64,000 bases of DNA, from the NCBI GenBank assembly GCA_964017185.1, contig OZ024880.1:34438329-34502328 (forward strand), read 5' to 3'. Under the pieces are notes generated by a model, which did not search any database, was not told the DNA's origin, and saw only the letters and a list, made by a program, of their open reading frames with translations. Positions 11,285 through 21,243 of this stretch are shown here, piece by piece. Position numbers and translations under genes: made by a program. The stretch is from Rugalucina vietnamica (Eukaryota; Mollusca; Bivalvia; Lucinida; Lucinidae). Position 1 is the stretch's first letter; every line of letters begins with the position of its first letter.

Positions 11285-11343
11285 TATTTAATTAATTCTC
11301 TACCGGTTTCACTGCTATTTTACAGATCATCAGGAGTTAAATA
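11285..11343 (-). ncRNA. Hammerhead ribozyme motif, type I, minus-strand copy
   Basis: Reverse complement of the copy at 11,528-11,586, with the same core: CTGATGA, a CTG/CAG stem II, GAAA, a minimal CCGG stem III, and GGTA before the expected cleavage site. The stem I halves TATTTAA and TTAAATA are both intact. Confidence 0.65.
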
Positions 11344-11527
11344 TGGCGTTGTTGCGTAGATACTAACTTCACTCAAAATTTTAAAACATATATTATATAC
11401 ATGTTAATTATATCAACCATGGTGCGCACTTTAGTACAAGGCGGTAAATCCTATATTGTATTGTATTGTACTGTTAATGACGTTACGGCCGTAACGTCGT
11501 TAAGTTAGTATCTACGCAACAACGCCA

Positions 11528-11586
11528 TATTTAACTCCTGATGATCTGTAAAATAGCAGTGAAACCGGTAGAGAATTAATTAAATA
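11528..11586 (+). ncRNA. Hammerhead ribozyme motif, type I, plus-strand copy
   Basis: Order seen: stem I 5' strand TATTTAA (11,528-34) plus CTC (35-37); core CTGATGA (38-44); stem II CTG...CAG (46-48/57-59) with a TAAAATAG loop and a U-U pair at its base; GAAA (61-64); minimal palindromic stem III around CCGG (65-68); TA (69-70) as the U-H cleavage site; stem I 3' strand GAG (71-73), a 6-nt bulge, then TTAAATA (80-86). All invariant core bases I know are present. The very short stem III suggests activity as a dimer, as reported for PLE and retrozyme hammerheads. Cleavage is not shown. Confidence 0.7.
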
Positions 11587-11960
11587 GTGAATACATTGTG
11601 GAATCGGACTTTATTTTGTTTTATATATATATATATATATACAAATACATATATGCGACAAGGATTGGGCTTAGGCAAAGCCTATCATTGCCCTCTCCCG
11701 TCGGTATTACAATTTACATTCATTATGAAAATCAATCCTACTATGCATAATAATATCTGTCATATACATTTTATATATACAATCAAAAGTACATGTTAAC
11801 TATGTGAACAGTATGGATAAGGCGAGAATTCATCTGGAACAGATTTTCAAGATCAGTCATAGCAAAGTTGATACACTTACATGTATTCACCGTGCTGGTA
11901 AAACTTAGGCTCGACAGTAATGCTAAAGCTCTGCTCCACAGGAGTTCGATCGTTATCCAT

Positions 11961-11961
<1 letters not shown>

Positions 11962-12022
<61 letters not shown>
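11962..12022. repeat. (TAA)n microsatellite
   Basis: About 20 perfect TAA repeats, followed at 12,053-12,090 by a T- and GTT-rich tract. The poly-Ile and poly-Leu ORFs read across it are artefacts. Confidence 0.95.
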
Positions 12023-12023
<1 letters not shown>

Positions 12024-12549
12024 CCATGAGATCGCACTCCACGAGTGTTGTGATTTTTTTTTTGTTTGTTTTTGTTGTTGTTGTTTCTTCTACAGTGCGA
12101 GAGATAATCTGTATTTTAAGGCTACAAAGATGTATCATCACGTGAAAGAATTGTGTATAAATATTGTTTTATTTTATTTTTGGAATCCCAGGGAGAGAGC
12201 GTAATCTCTAGTCAGTTTCTGATAATGTACATGTTTATGTGCCGACCCACTCTCATGCCAAATAACTAGCAACAATGTAGGATAGTCAGTCACACAATTG
12301 TTAAGTTGTTCCATTCTCATTTTTGCACTATATGTACTTTAAGTTTAGAAAACACATTAACTGCCAGAAGATTTTTTTGATCATATTAATTGAAATGTGT
12401 GTTTTGGGTTTCGCAAAGTTTTTACCCCTAGGTGCGCGATCACGCCCTTCCTACTCCGATTTTGGTATTCCGTAAGGCCGAACAGAAACGACTTATACTA
12501 ATCACTTTCAAATAAAGTATGCCGTGCCACCTCACGTAGGGATGGTTGA

Positions 12550-13003
12550 GGTAGTACTACTATAAAAAATCCTACTAATGCAAAATCAGGTCATTTCACC
12601 AACCTGTCAAATTTTGTCTGGGCTAAATTCACTATTATGAACTGTAACATTCAGCGGACAAGAACATTACTTACCAGTAGCAGTCAAAAAACTATGGGGT
12701 TATGCGGCATTTTTTTTGAGCAAACTGTCATCCAATGTAAACAATGCTGGTCCGCAGTAAATTCCGAGCTGAGATTTTATTGGGCCATATGCAATATATT
12801 TTTTTCTCACTGGAGAGGTTGAAAATGGTGTAAGAAAATAATTTTATTCATTTTATTAAATACTTTGAATAGCTTTCCCAGAAATATTTCACTTTTACCA
12901 ATAACAATAATCAGCAGCCAGAAAAGTTTCATTGTGTGACAGAATGCTCTCCCCAAAAGAGGCGGCGCTTGCATAATGAGAAAATACTTATAGTAGTGCA
13001 ACC
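12550..13003. mobile_element. GGTAGTACTACTATAA-ended MITE, copy 1
   Basis: About 455 bp. The left end GGTAGTACTACTATAA is matched by the reverse complement of the right end (GGTTGCACTACTATAAG), a TIR of ~16 bp. Interior almost identical to copy 2 at 13,891-14,347. No coding capacity; the ORFs in it are chance frames. Superfamily not assigned. Confidence 0.75.
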
Positions 13004-13890
13004 TATACCAGCCCCTTTTTCTTTAAACTCCTATTCTTTCAAGTACAAATTTAACTCTACATCAAACAATATTCAAGACATACATTGATGCTGAGTAAGC
13101 TTGACCTTCTTTATCTTTGCGAAAATGAGCCACAAAGGCTTTCTGCGGCCAAATCTGATTTTGTCGCGATTTGAAGAAAAGTCATTTATTTGACCTCCTA
13201 TTATAGGAAAACACAAGTATTGAATGAATCCAGAGGTACTGAGGAGCTAACTACAGTCTATTTACCTTACAAAATGAGTATAACCAATGACAAGTAGCAA
13301 TTCTACTTGAAGCTATTCAATTTCTCCTATCTATACCCCCAAAATTAGCTAGAATATGATAATTTAGGCCTTTTATGGAAAATTCTCAACCATCTAGAGA
13401 CAAAATCTGCTTTTTCTATTCACAAGACCACAGCAATCAATTGTTTTAACTAAAAAGAAGCACTTGGAACATTTCTTGTGGCTATTTCAGCAAATTAAAC
13501 CCCTGCCGTGTATAAATTTGTCCGTTCAGAACCCGATGTCTAGGAGAATGACGCTGTTAAAAGACATTTTCTTCATTATTCAAACAGTCCGGCCGGATAA
13601 AATTTAATGCGTTACTATGCTTTCATCAAGTTGGAGTACTATTCAACCAATTTCTTTGTCCCATTGCACTTGAAAAGGTGTATCAGAAGAAAATGTTACC
13701 CACCCCCCCAAAAATACATGGAAAATTCCCAAAGTCACAGAAAAAGCAAATTTAAGCCAAGTGTCAGGGTTTGAAATGAATTTCCATGCAGAACCAAATG
13801 TTTTCTTCAACACTGAGTGGAAGGGAATGCTGTAAGCAGAAAAAAATCAGTCCTTCTGGCAAAATGAAGGTACATCCTACTTTCAGTTTA
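13004..13890. other. No gene recognised between the MITE copies
   Basis: About 890 bp of AT-rich DNA with a C-rich spot near 13,700. No ORF or repeat recognised. Confidence 0.5.
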
Positions 13891-14347
13891 GGTAGTACTA
13901 CTATAAAAAAATCCCATTGCTACTAATGCAAAATCAGGTCATTTCACCAACCTGTCAAATTTTGTCTGGGCTAAATTCACTATTATGAACTGTAACATTC
14001 AGCGGACAAGAACATTACTTACCAGTAGCAGTCAAAAATCTATGGGGCTATGCGGCATTTTTTTGAGCAAACTGTCATCCAATGTAAACAATGCTGGTCC
14101 GCAGTAAATTCCGAGCTGAGATTTTATTGGGCCATATGCAATATGTTTTTCTCACTGGAGAGGTTGAAAATGGTGTAAGAAAATAATTTTATTTATTTTA
14201 TTAAATACTTTGAATAGCTTTCCCAGAAATATTTCACTTTTACCAATAACAATAATCAGCAGCCAGAAAAGTTTCATTGTGTGACAGAATGCTCTCCCCA
14301 AAAGAGGCGGCGCTTGCATAATGAGTAAATATTTATAGTAGTGCAAC
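13891..14347. mobile_element. GGTAGTACTACTATAA-ended MITE, copy 2
   Basis: Direct-orientation twin of 12,550-13,003, differing by a few substitutions and short indels (an extra CCATTG near the left end). Same TIRs. The flanks of the two copies differ, so they are separate insertions rather than a tandem duplication. Confidence 0.75.
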
Positions 14348-14710
14348 CTTGAATGAATTTCTAGACAAGACAAGAAGGCAGAAACTATACAGTTACTGTT
14401 CATTTTAAGTATGTAACGGTAAGTTGTGTCAGTTATTGAATTATTGATCATGACTGTGTGTCATGAACTTAACGGACTAGTCAATCAGAAAGTCAGTCGA
14501 CGCAGGTATCAAGCGGATTATGTCCCTTAGAATTTAGATTTATAGTTTTTGTACTTGTTTCATGTATCTGTGTATTTAATTTAAGCCCTGTCTCAGTTTA
14601 TATATATATCGCATTCATTAAAACCGAGCTGTAAGACTTTCTATCTGTTACTGTTAGGTCAAATTTTAGGAGTTATATTCAATACTTTTAGCAGCTTGTA
14701 ACGGATATAA
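14348..14710. other. No gene recognised; possible 5' region of the Naiad element
   Basis: The 5' end of the PLE could not be placed. The endonuclease frame is closed by a TAA at 14,708-14,710. Confidence 0.4.
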
Positions 14711-15685
14711 GTTTACAAAATAAATAGATATAATACCAAGAAGTGCAACTGTTGCAATCATTTATGCTCTAAGACTACTATCACTTCATCTGTGAATGGT
14801 AGGACATTTTCAGTGGTTAATGATTCTGATTTAGACTGAAAATCAATGGATCTTGTATATGTTCTTACTTGAAATACAAACAATTGTAGGATGCAATATG
14901 TTGGACAAACTTGTCGAACTTTGCAAAAACGATTTGGTGAGGACTATCGTAGAATCAGAAAGCCCAAAAATAATGATACCTTTCTGTACCAGCATTTTAA
15001 GCGCACTGGTCATTCTCCCAATAATGTTATAGTTCAACCAGTGGAGAAAATCTCATATGATGAAAATTCTTCTGTTAGATTCAAAAACATCAAATGATTT
15101 GAAACTGAACTTAAATGGATTAAATTATTGCAAACACCCTTTCCACTGGGATTTAACGACAACATTTACCATGAGGGTAATATTTCCAAAATGCCCGATT
15201 TTGATGTACTTACACTTTCAGAGTCTAGTAAACGTAAATCTAGATCTCATGGTATACGGAAAAAGGGTAATGGCAAACGTAAACGGTGCGCTACAATGAA
15301 ATTGAATACTTCCCTTAATGATTTAGCTGTTAAACTAAGGATTCACGGTCGACATCCAATGCTGTCTTATCTTAGTTCTCTACCTATTGCTGTATTACGT
15401 TCCTTGGACACAGAGGCTAATAGATTTTACGATAGAAATCATCAAATGTATGACGCTGCACTGTTAACAAGATGTTATACTCAGCATGCTCTTCGTCCAT
15501 TTATCGATTCCGAATCTAATCACATTAGAAGTTTTATTAAAATTCCTTTCATTAATAAAGGAATTGACTTTATTGATTTACCAAGCATATTCCAGGATAA
15601 ATCAGTGATACAGTCTATACCTACGTACTTCCAAAATTCAGAACCTCCTATTATTTGTTACAAATATCAGAAATACTATTTTTAA
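14711..15685 (+). CDS. Naiad N-terminal part: GIY-YIG endonuclease and linker, with in-frame TGAs
   Basis: One frame, read through three TGAs (14,837, 14,870, 15,095). It begins NTKKCNCCNHLC, then SVNGRTF and DLVYVLT-[TGA]-NTNNC, then MQYVGQTCRTLQKRFGEDY (the GIY-YIG core with catalytic-type Arg), YQHFKRTGH (the His pair of the CCHH motif) and WIKLLQTPFPLGFNDNIYHE. The linker includes HGRHPMLSYLSSLP and FINKGIDFIDLPSIF. The frame is lost at ~15,675 and continues in another frame as TIFNFNKLVSDLDIHANTPK. The frame stays open over 960 bp apart from the TGAs, so TGA is unlike random decay. The endonuclease should nick DNA for target-primed reverse transcription. Confidence 0.8.
14837..14839 (+). 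other. In-frame TGA at a conserved Cys position (candidate Sec)
   Basis: Context DSDLD-[TGA]-KSMDLVYV. Related PLEs carry Cys here (the C in a D.DC.S.N.VY pattern, from memory of the family). A TGC or TGT to TGA change is consistent with selenocysteine recoding. Confidence 0.6.
14870..14872 (+). other. In-frame TGA at first Cys of the CCHH motif (candidate Sec)
   Basis: Context YVLT-[TGA]-NTNNCRMQYVG. PLE endonucleases have Y.I.C..C upstream of YVGQT. The second Cys and both His residues (YQHFKRTGH) are kept, only the first Cys is TGA. Confidence 0.65.
15095..15097 (+). other. In-frame TGA in the endonuclease C-terminal part
   Basis: Context RFKNIK-[TGA]-FETELKWIKLL. I do not remember a conserved Cys here; Arg or His is more usual, so this may be an ordinary CGA to TGA nonsense change. 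It separates this TGA from the other three. Confidence 0.5.
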
Positions 15686-15687
15686 TT

Positions 15688-17318
15688 TCAATAAACTTGT
15701 TTCTGATCTCGATATCCATGCTAATACTCCTAAGTCTTGAGATTGTAAAGATTCTAAATTTGTTTATCAACCAGCCGGACATATAGTTACCGCAAACAAT
15801 GTTGTTGTTGTTTGTAGGCTTCACTACGTTAACACCTTAAAACAGGAGCTTGATGGTACCAGGGCTTATCTGGAGACAGATACTGATGAAATGTCTGTAG
15901 TTAATGCCCACTTAAACGATTTACCTGTTACGTTTTCTGTTTGTGTCAATGAAGACCAAGACAAACTTCCTACGATGTATTGGTTACCTAAGCTTCACAA
16001 AAGACCATACAAAGCTAGATTTATTGCAAATTCTAGCTCATGTACTACTACTGAACTTTCTAAATTATTAACTTCCTGTCTTACTGCTATCAAGTCTCAT
16101 GTTATAAGATACTGTGAGACAGTGTATGAAACTTCAAATAGAAATTGGTTTTGGTCAATAAAAAATTCTGGTGAGGTGCTCAATAAATTGAAGTGTAGAG
16201 GGTTCCGTGCGACGAGCTTGTCCACATATGATTTTTCTACTCTGTATACAACTTTACCACATAATCTAATTAAAGAAAAACTTCTGGATAGAGTGGACCT
16301 TCAAAAGGGCATTAAAAACTATGGTTCACTTTATTTGGCATGTAATGACAGAAAGGCTTTTTTCACTTCCTCTGACCAAAGTCGGTATACACTTTGGTCA
16401 TGTCAGAATGTGTGCGACGCCTTATCCTATCTCCTGGATAATATTCATATTAGATTTGGGACCAAGTTATACAGACAAATTGTTGGAATTCCGATGGGTA
16501 CAAATTGCGCACCTCTCGTAGCTGATTTATTTTTATACTGCTACGAAAGAGATTTCATGAATTCTCTTAATCATGATAATCAAGCTGATGTTATCGAGGC
16601 TTTTAATTCCACTTCTAGGTACCTTGATGACCTTTTGAACATTGACAGCCCTTATTTTGAAGGTATGGTCAATCAAATTTATCCATCTGAACTACAGTTG
16701 AACAAAGCCAATATCTCGGATACCGAAGCCCCCTTTTTAGATCTACATCTTTCTGTTGCAAATGGATTTGTTTCTTCTAAAATTTATGATAAGCGCGATG
16801 ACTTTGATTTTGATATAGTAAATTTTCCGTTTTTGGATGGTGACGTCCCTCGTCGTGCTTCTTATGGTGTATACATTTTGCAACTTATTAGGTTTGCTAG
16901 AGTCTGCAATCATGTTACAGACTTCAACGCTCGAAATAAATGTTTAACGGCCAAACTTCTCCAACAGGGCTATCGGTATCATAAACTTCGAAAAACCTTT
17001 TCTAAATTTTATCGTAGACACTATGAATTGATTTCCAAATATAATGTTGGGTTAAAGACGCTTTTAAGTGAGGGCCTTTCGGAACCAGAATTTTATGGTG
17101 ACTTGGTTTGCAAATTTAAGGAACTTATAGGAAGTAATGAGTTTTCTTTTCAGTTTAGAAAAATCATAACACGTTACAGACGTATAGGTTATAACTTGAA
17201 TGTTATGCGACAGTCTGCATGCTTAGTTTTTAACCCAATCACGGTTGATAACTACGCTGCCTTCTTTAATTGCACGCCGTTGGGTCGGGCGTCAGACTCT
17301 ATGATGGCCCCGACTTAA
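15688..17318 (+). CDS. Naiad linker end and reverse transcriptase
   Basis: Open from 15,741 to the stop at 17,318 and continuous with the linker frame upstream through the TGA at 15,738. Numbering from the Met at 15,891: LPKLHKRPYKARFIANSS (~33-50), RT motif A TYDFSTLYT with Asp 114, motif B GIPMGTNCAP (199-208), catalytic YLDD (244-247), then APFLDLHLS and a ~185-residue thumb/C-terminal region ending ASDSMMAPT. Catalytic residues are intact. The region between PAGHIVT and NNVVVVC lacks the segment present in copy D (KYRFP to VPADKA), probably including the insertion-in-fingers part, so this copy is likely inactive. Confidence 0.85.
15738..15740 (+). other. In-frame TGA at first position of the CxC motif (candidate Sec)
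   Basis: Context ANTPKS-[TGA]-DCKDSKFVYQPAGH. Naiad-type elements have a CxC linker motif here; the second Cys is kept and the first is TGA, exactly in frame with the 15,891 Met. The strongest single case for recoding. Confidence 0.7.
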
Positions 17319-17940
17319 AGCTATTCATTTTAGTTGGTTGGGGCCTGAGCTTCTTGTCTGTTGCTTGGCCCACCGGGGTCCAACTGATGTTTTTCTTTTG
17401 CTCCGGAGTTAGTAAGTTATTCGGCGCCCAGGGATCTCCATCGTCGGGCAGCTTACTGAATCTGTGAGTCCTGGTTTTTTATTCATCAGGATGTTTATCA
17501 TGATTTATTTGTTTGTTCTTGATGATTCATTGACTAGTTAGAGATTCACCACGAGGACCGAAGAACTAACTATATGTTATGAACCACTGCAGAAGCTGAG
17601 AGTGAGGTTATGGCCATGTAAAATCGATTTAAACCCGCCAGTAACTTTGTGTTACTGATCGTTCCAAGTCGATACTTCTGTGGTGGTTCTTTTTGTTTTA
17701 TGTCTTGGTGTTTATAATATTTTTGTGCTGTTGGCGCCTTATGTGTGTTTTCATATTTTTAGTTAAGTTAAGGTAATTGAGTGGCCACCTATTGGGAAAA
17801 TAGCTGCTCATTCGGCTTACGAAATGTTTTCATGGTATAAGTACCTGATTGTTAGTTTGGTTTTCTCCCACCTCGGTTTTTGGAGTGGGAATCTTTTTCT
17901 GATTGCGCCTTTTCCTGATCTTTGCTTACTTAAACCTTTC
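17319..17940 (+). other. Naiad 3' UTR and conserved 3' terminus
   Basis: Noncoding. The last ~150 bases (TTTTCTCCCACCTCGGTTTT, GGAGTGGGAATCTTTTTCTG, CCTGATCTTTGC) recur at 50,380-50,471, 51,740-51,830 and 53,960-54,058, and inverted at 44,473, 48,302 and 48,921, always ending at CTTGTACCTTT or a close variant. This fixes the element's 3' end. Confidence 0.8.
17521..17583 (+). promoter_or_regulatory. Candidate SECIS-like hairpin in the Naiad 3' UTR (unproven)
   Basis: ATGA (17,522-25) precedes, and TGAA (17,580-83) follows, a hairpin: TAGTTAG (17,535-41) pairs with CTAACTA (17,566-72), with outer CAT/ATG pairs. The sequence is conserved in another copy (48,660-48,730, inverted). The apical loop has CACC rather than the usual AA, and helix II is interrupted, so this only partly fits a SECIS. 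Confidence 0.25.
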
Positions 17941-18054
17941 TGTATTTTGATTTATTATTATCATTTTATTAATTTCGTTATTCTCTTATTTTATGTAAGT
18001 CGGTTAGTCTGTTTAATGAATATAAAAACCTGGTTTTGAAGATCACAATTTTTC

Positions 18055-19509
18055 TTAATATGACAAGTTGGAGTTTCCAAAAAGAAGATCATGTACACAT
18101 ACAGTTATCTTACTATATATATTTGGCTTTGTTATCAGTGAATTTATCAGATTTATTCTTTCATTTGAATATTTAGGGCAGTTGAAGATAAAGTGGTCTA
18201 TGGTTTCTGGACAGTTACAGTGGGTACAATTTGGTGAGTCTATTAAATGGTAATCATGCAAGTCTTGATTGAGTTGGCTTTTCCCATTTCTAAGCTGACA
18301 TAGAATAATTTTATCCTTTCTTGTACCGGGTGAATAATAGTTGGAAGGTGTTGGGGCTTGCTTTTTTAATTCTTGTTTACATGAGTGTAAGGAAGTACAT
18401 TTAGCTAAGTTAGGATTAAGGTTATTCCATAAATTAATTGTTGCTGGGAAATAAGATTTTTGAAATGAGGTTGAGTTTGGTTTAGGGTATCTTAAGTTAT
18501 TATTTCTTAAAGAATAAGGTACAGCATGATCATTATAGCTGTCTAATATATTGTTTATATATGTTGGAGTTTCTAAATTTAGGATTTTAAAAAAATAAGT
18601 CAATTTACTGTCCTGTCTACCTTTTGATAGCGAGGTCCATCCAAGTTTATCATAAAGAATATCGTGGGAGGTACCCCGGCGTAATCCTGTTATGATTCGG
18701 GCAGCGTCAAGTTGAATGGATTCCAGAAGTTCTGCCTCGTCTTTGTCACAGTTATCCCAGACAATTCTGCTGTACTCCAGTACGGGTCGAATATAACAGG
18801 TATAGAAACGAGTTAAAGATTTCCTGTCCAGGTCATACTTCAACATTCTTAAGATATTTAACCTTTTTGATGTTTTTTCATAGATGCGATTGATATGATC
18901 CCCCCAGGTTTCATCATATAATAATGTCAGACCCAGATGTGTATGCTGAGTTTCATCTTGAAGTTCAATATTATTAAATTTGACTTTAGGGCATTCCCTA
19001 ATCCGTTTGCGAGTAAATGTCATAGATTTTGTTTTTGTGGGGTTAAGTATGATACACCATGACTCCGCAAATTGGGCAATCTTTTTCAAATCTTCTTCAA
19101 GTAATTTGATTGAATTGTTGTTTTCGAAGACAGTGAATAACGATGTATCGTCTGCGAAGAGTCGAATGTTACAATTAATATCTTTAACAATGTCATTGAT
19201 ATAAATAAGAAATAAGTAGGGACCCAGCACTGAGCCTTGAGGAACTCCAGCTGATGTGTTTTCCCAGTTAGATCTTAAGCCCTCAGTTATCACACGTTGT
19301 TTTCTATTTGACAATTAGCTTTTGAACCAAGAAAATAAGTAGTTAGTATTGCCATATTTTTTAAGCTTAAATAGGAGACCGTCATGCCAAACCTTGTCAA
19401 ATGCTTTACTTATGTCGCAAATTTCTTTCTGTTTGTCTAAACTTTCTATTATTTTATGATATATTTCAAGGAGTTGATTGACTGTGGAAACCTTTTGGAC
19501 GAAAGCCAC
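18055..19509 (-). pseudogene. LINE reverse transcriptase with C-terminal zinc knuckle
   Basis: 19,509-19,315 reads STVNQLLEIYHKIIESLDKQ, CDISKAFDKVWHDGLLFKLK and SWFKS, then a TAA where Tyr is expected (SWFKS-stop-LSNRKQRV). The same frame continues for 419 residues with GVPQGSVLGP, catalytic FADD (~residues 53-56), RPVLEYSRIVW and a CTHCNC...HFIFNC knuckle near the end. A short deletion before CDISKAF removes part of the motif. One nonsense codon splits an otherwise open RT, so decay is moderate. Confidence 0.88.
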
Positions 19510-19819
19510 TTTGAAAACTTGTGATCAGTTGATTGGTTTCCAGGTAATTATACAGATATTTAAAAATTATTTTTTCAAGCATTTTACCAATACAGCTAGT
19601 TATGGAAATAGGTCTATAATGAGTCACCTTTGCCTTTGAAAATAGCTGAAATGTTGGACATTTTCCAATCTGAGGGTACTTGTCCTATGAAAAGTGATTT
19701 ATTGAAAAGTAGCATTAAGGGTTTTGTCAATGCGTTGCCTAGTGCTTTTATAATAAGTTTTGAAGAAATTTCATCCGGACCACCAGGTTTGGAAGTTTTT
19801 AATGCATGGAGTTGGTCTT

Positions 19820-20377
19820 TTACATCTTTTCAGTAACAGTTATACTTTCAAGAGTATATGGAGGGCTTGGTTCTTCCTCGGGTAGGGGCGGAGGGTTATC
19901 TACCTTTGAAATGTTAGCAAAATGTTTGGTTAGTGTTTGGGCTTTATCGAAAGGGTGTATATCTACTGTATTATTATTATTATTTCTTAAGGGCGGTGGG
20001 GGATTTATTCTTAAAACTTGAAATTTCATTAGCAATTTTATACCATTGTTTAGGTGGGGTTTTTGAATCTGAAAGTGTATCTTTTAATTTTTGTAAATAG
20101 TTTGCTTTAGCTTCTCGAATTGATGTGATTACCTAATTTTGTTTATCTTTATAGTTATTTAGATAGTTAACTGATTTTTTAAGTTTAAGAGTCTATCTCT
20201 TTGTCTAATTTGCTTCCTTAAGTTATTATTCATCCATGGCTTGTCAGTGGGGCGCTTTGTATAGTTTACACTTGGAATAAATTGATTAGCAGTGTCAATT
20301 ATAAATTTAGCAAAAATTTCATTTATTTCATCTATATTATTACAGTTATTGATATATGACCAATCAGTGCTATTCAC
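19820..20377 (-). pseudogene. LINE endonuclease-to-RT linker fragments
   Basis: 20,377-20,159 reads FIPSVNYTKRPTDKPWMN then LRKQIRQRDRL, and 20,035-19,820 reads FDKAQTLTKHFANISKVDNP. Both are typical of the segment between endonuclease and RT in Jockey-superfamily LINEs. The ~120 bp between them have lost the frame. Confidence 0.75.
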
Positions 20378-20553
20378 TTTGTTTTCTATACCTTCATTAT
20401 CTGCTTCTTCATATTTTCAGAATTTTGTTTTGTATGTTTTTTCTTTGTAGGTTTTGAATGTGATGTCTGCAGTAATGGTGCAATGGTCACTACAAAAGGG
20501 GGCTAGTATATCAGTGTTCTCAATTATTATAGGTATGGTTTGTGAGGACGAGA

Positions 20554-21243
20554 TCAAGGCATGTTTTTGGTTGTATCGGTAATTCTAGTTGGTTCAGTAA
20601 ACACATTTTCAATATTGAATTTACATATAATTCTTTCTAGTTTGGTTAAATTGTTTTGAATCATTAAGTCATGGTTGAAGTCTCCCATTATTATCATGTC
20701 AAGATTTTGATCTGATGCTGTTTCAAGGCAGCTTTCAAATGATTCCCAGTAATCCACAGTGCTTCCAGGTGGCCTGTAAAATAAGCCCATCAAAATTGTT
20801 TATTTAGAGTGCAGACTTGGATCCATATAGTTTCAATGTATTGATTTTCAATATCAGGGCGCCGTTTAAAGTGAATGTTGTTTTTAATATAAACAAGAAG
20901 TCCAGCACTATTGTTATACTGCCTGTCTCTGCGAATAGGATCATGAAAGCCATCATGTTTCAACAAGATTGTTCCATTTGGTCTCTGAAACACAGATTAT
21001 ATCATATTCAGATAGCTCAACACTAAGTAAATCAACCTTGTTTCTTAATCCATTTATGTTCAGATGAGCAATTTTCATGCTAGATAAGTTATTTAGTTGA
21101 GGGTTATTATTTGTAACCTCTGCTGCAGTTTGAGAAGCATTAGTTGAAGAGGTTGAGACATTTGACTGGCTAATATTTTTACGTTTTCTTATGATCACAT
21201 GGTTATCATTGAATTTTGTATTATTGCGCCTCGTCGATGTCAT
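20554..21243 (-). pseudogene. LINE APE endonuclease region, frameshifted
   Basis: Three overlapping frames: 21,243-20,953 (KIAHLNINGLRNKVD, CVSETKW), 20,993-20,790 (YNNSAGLLVYIKNNIHF) and 20,793-20,554 (GLFYRPPGS, MIIMGDFNHD). These are the standard endonuclease motifs N-G-L, E-T, Y-R-P and G-D-F-N, so the domain was once complete. Confidence 0.85.

Larger units (their letters stand above)
14711..17940 (+). mobile_element. Naiad-type Penelope-like element, most complete copy
   Basis: Order seen: Cys-rich segment, GIY-YIG endonuclease, linker, CxC-type motif with TGA in place of the first Cys, RT, stop at 17,316-17,318, then ~620 bp of 3' UTR ending in CTGATCTTTGCTTACTTAAACCTTT. N-terminal endonuclease plus a CxC linker is the hallmark of the permuted Naiad clade as I remember it. 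Damage: a frameshift near 15,675 (probably a ~10-nt deletion), an internal deletion at 15,790/15,791 removing over 100 residues that another copy (50,472-51,389) retains, and four in-frame TGAs, three at conserved cysteine positions. At least six other fragments in this window share its 3' terminus. Confidence 0.85.
18055..21243 (-). mobile_element. Decayed near-full-length non-LTR retrotransposon (Jockey/CR1-like)
   Basis: Reading down the minus strand: APE-type endonuclease (21,243-20,554), endonuclease-RT linker (20,377-19,820), then RT and C-terminal zinc knuckle (19,509-18,055). The pieces lie in the right order but in several frames, with at least four frameshifts or gaps and one nonsense codon. 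The 3' end lies just beyond 18,055, close to the Naiad 3' flank. Clade not assigned further. Confidence 0.85.

Noticed and set aside
11783-12141. Poly-Ile and poly-Leu ORFs
   Set aside because: Artefacts of the (TAA)n and T/GTT-rich tracts.
14711-15740. TGA codons as simple sequencing errors or random nonsense decay
   Set aside because: Kept as an alternative for 15,095 only; three others coincide with conserved cysteines and no TAA or TAG interrupts the endonuclease frame, which chance explains poorly.
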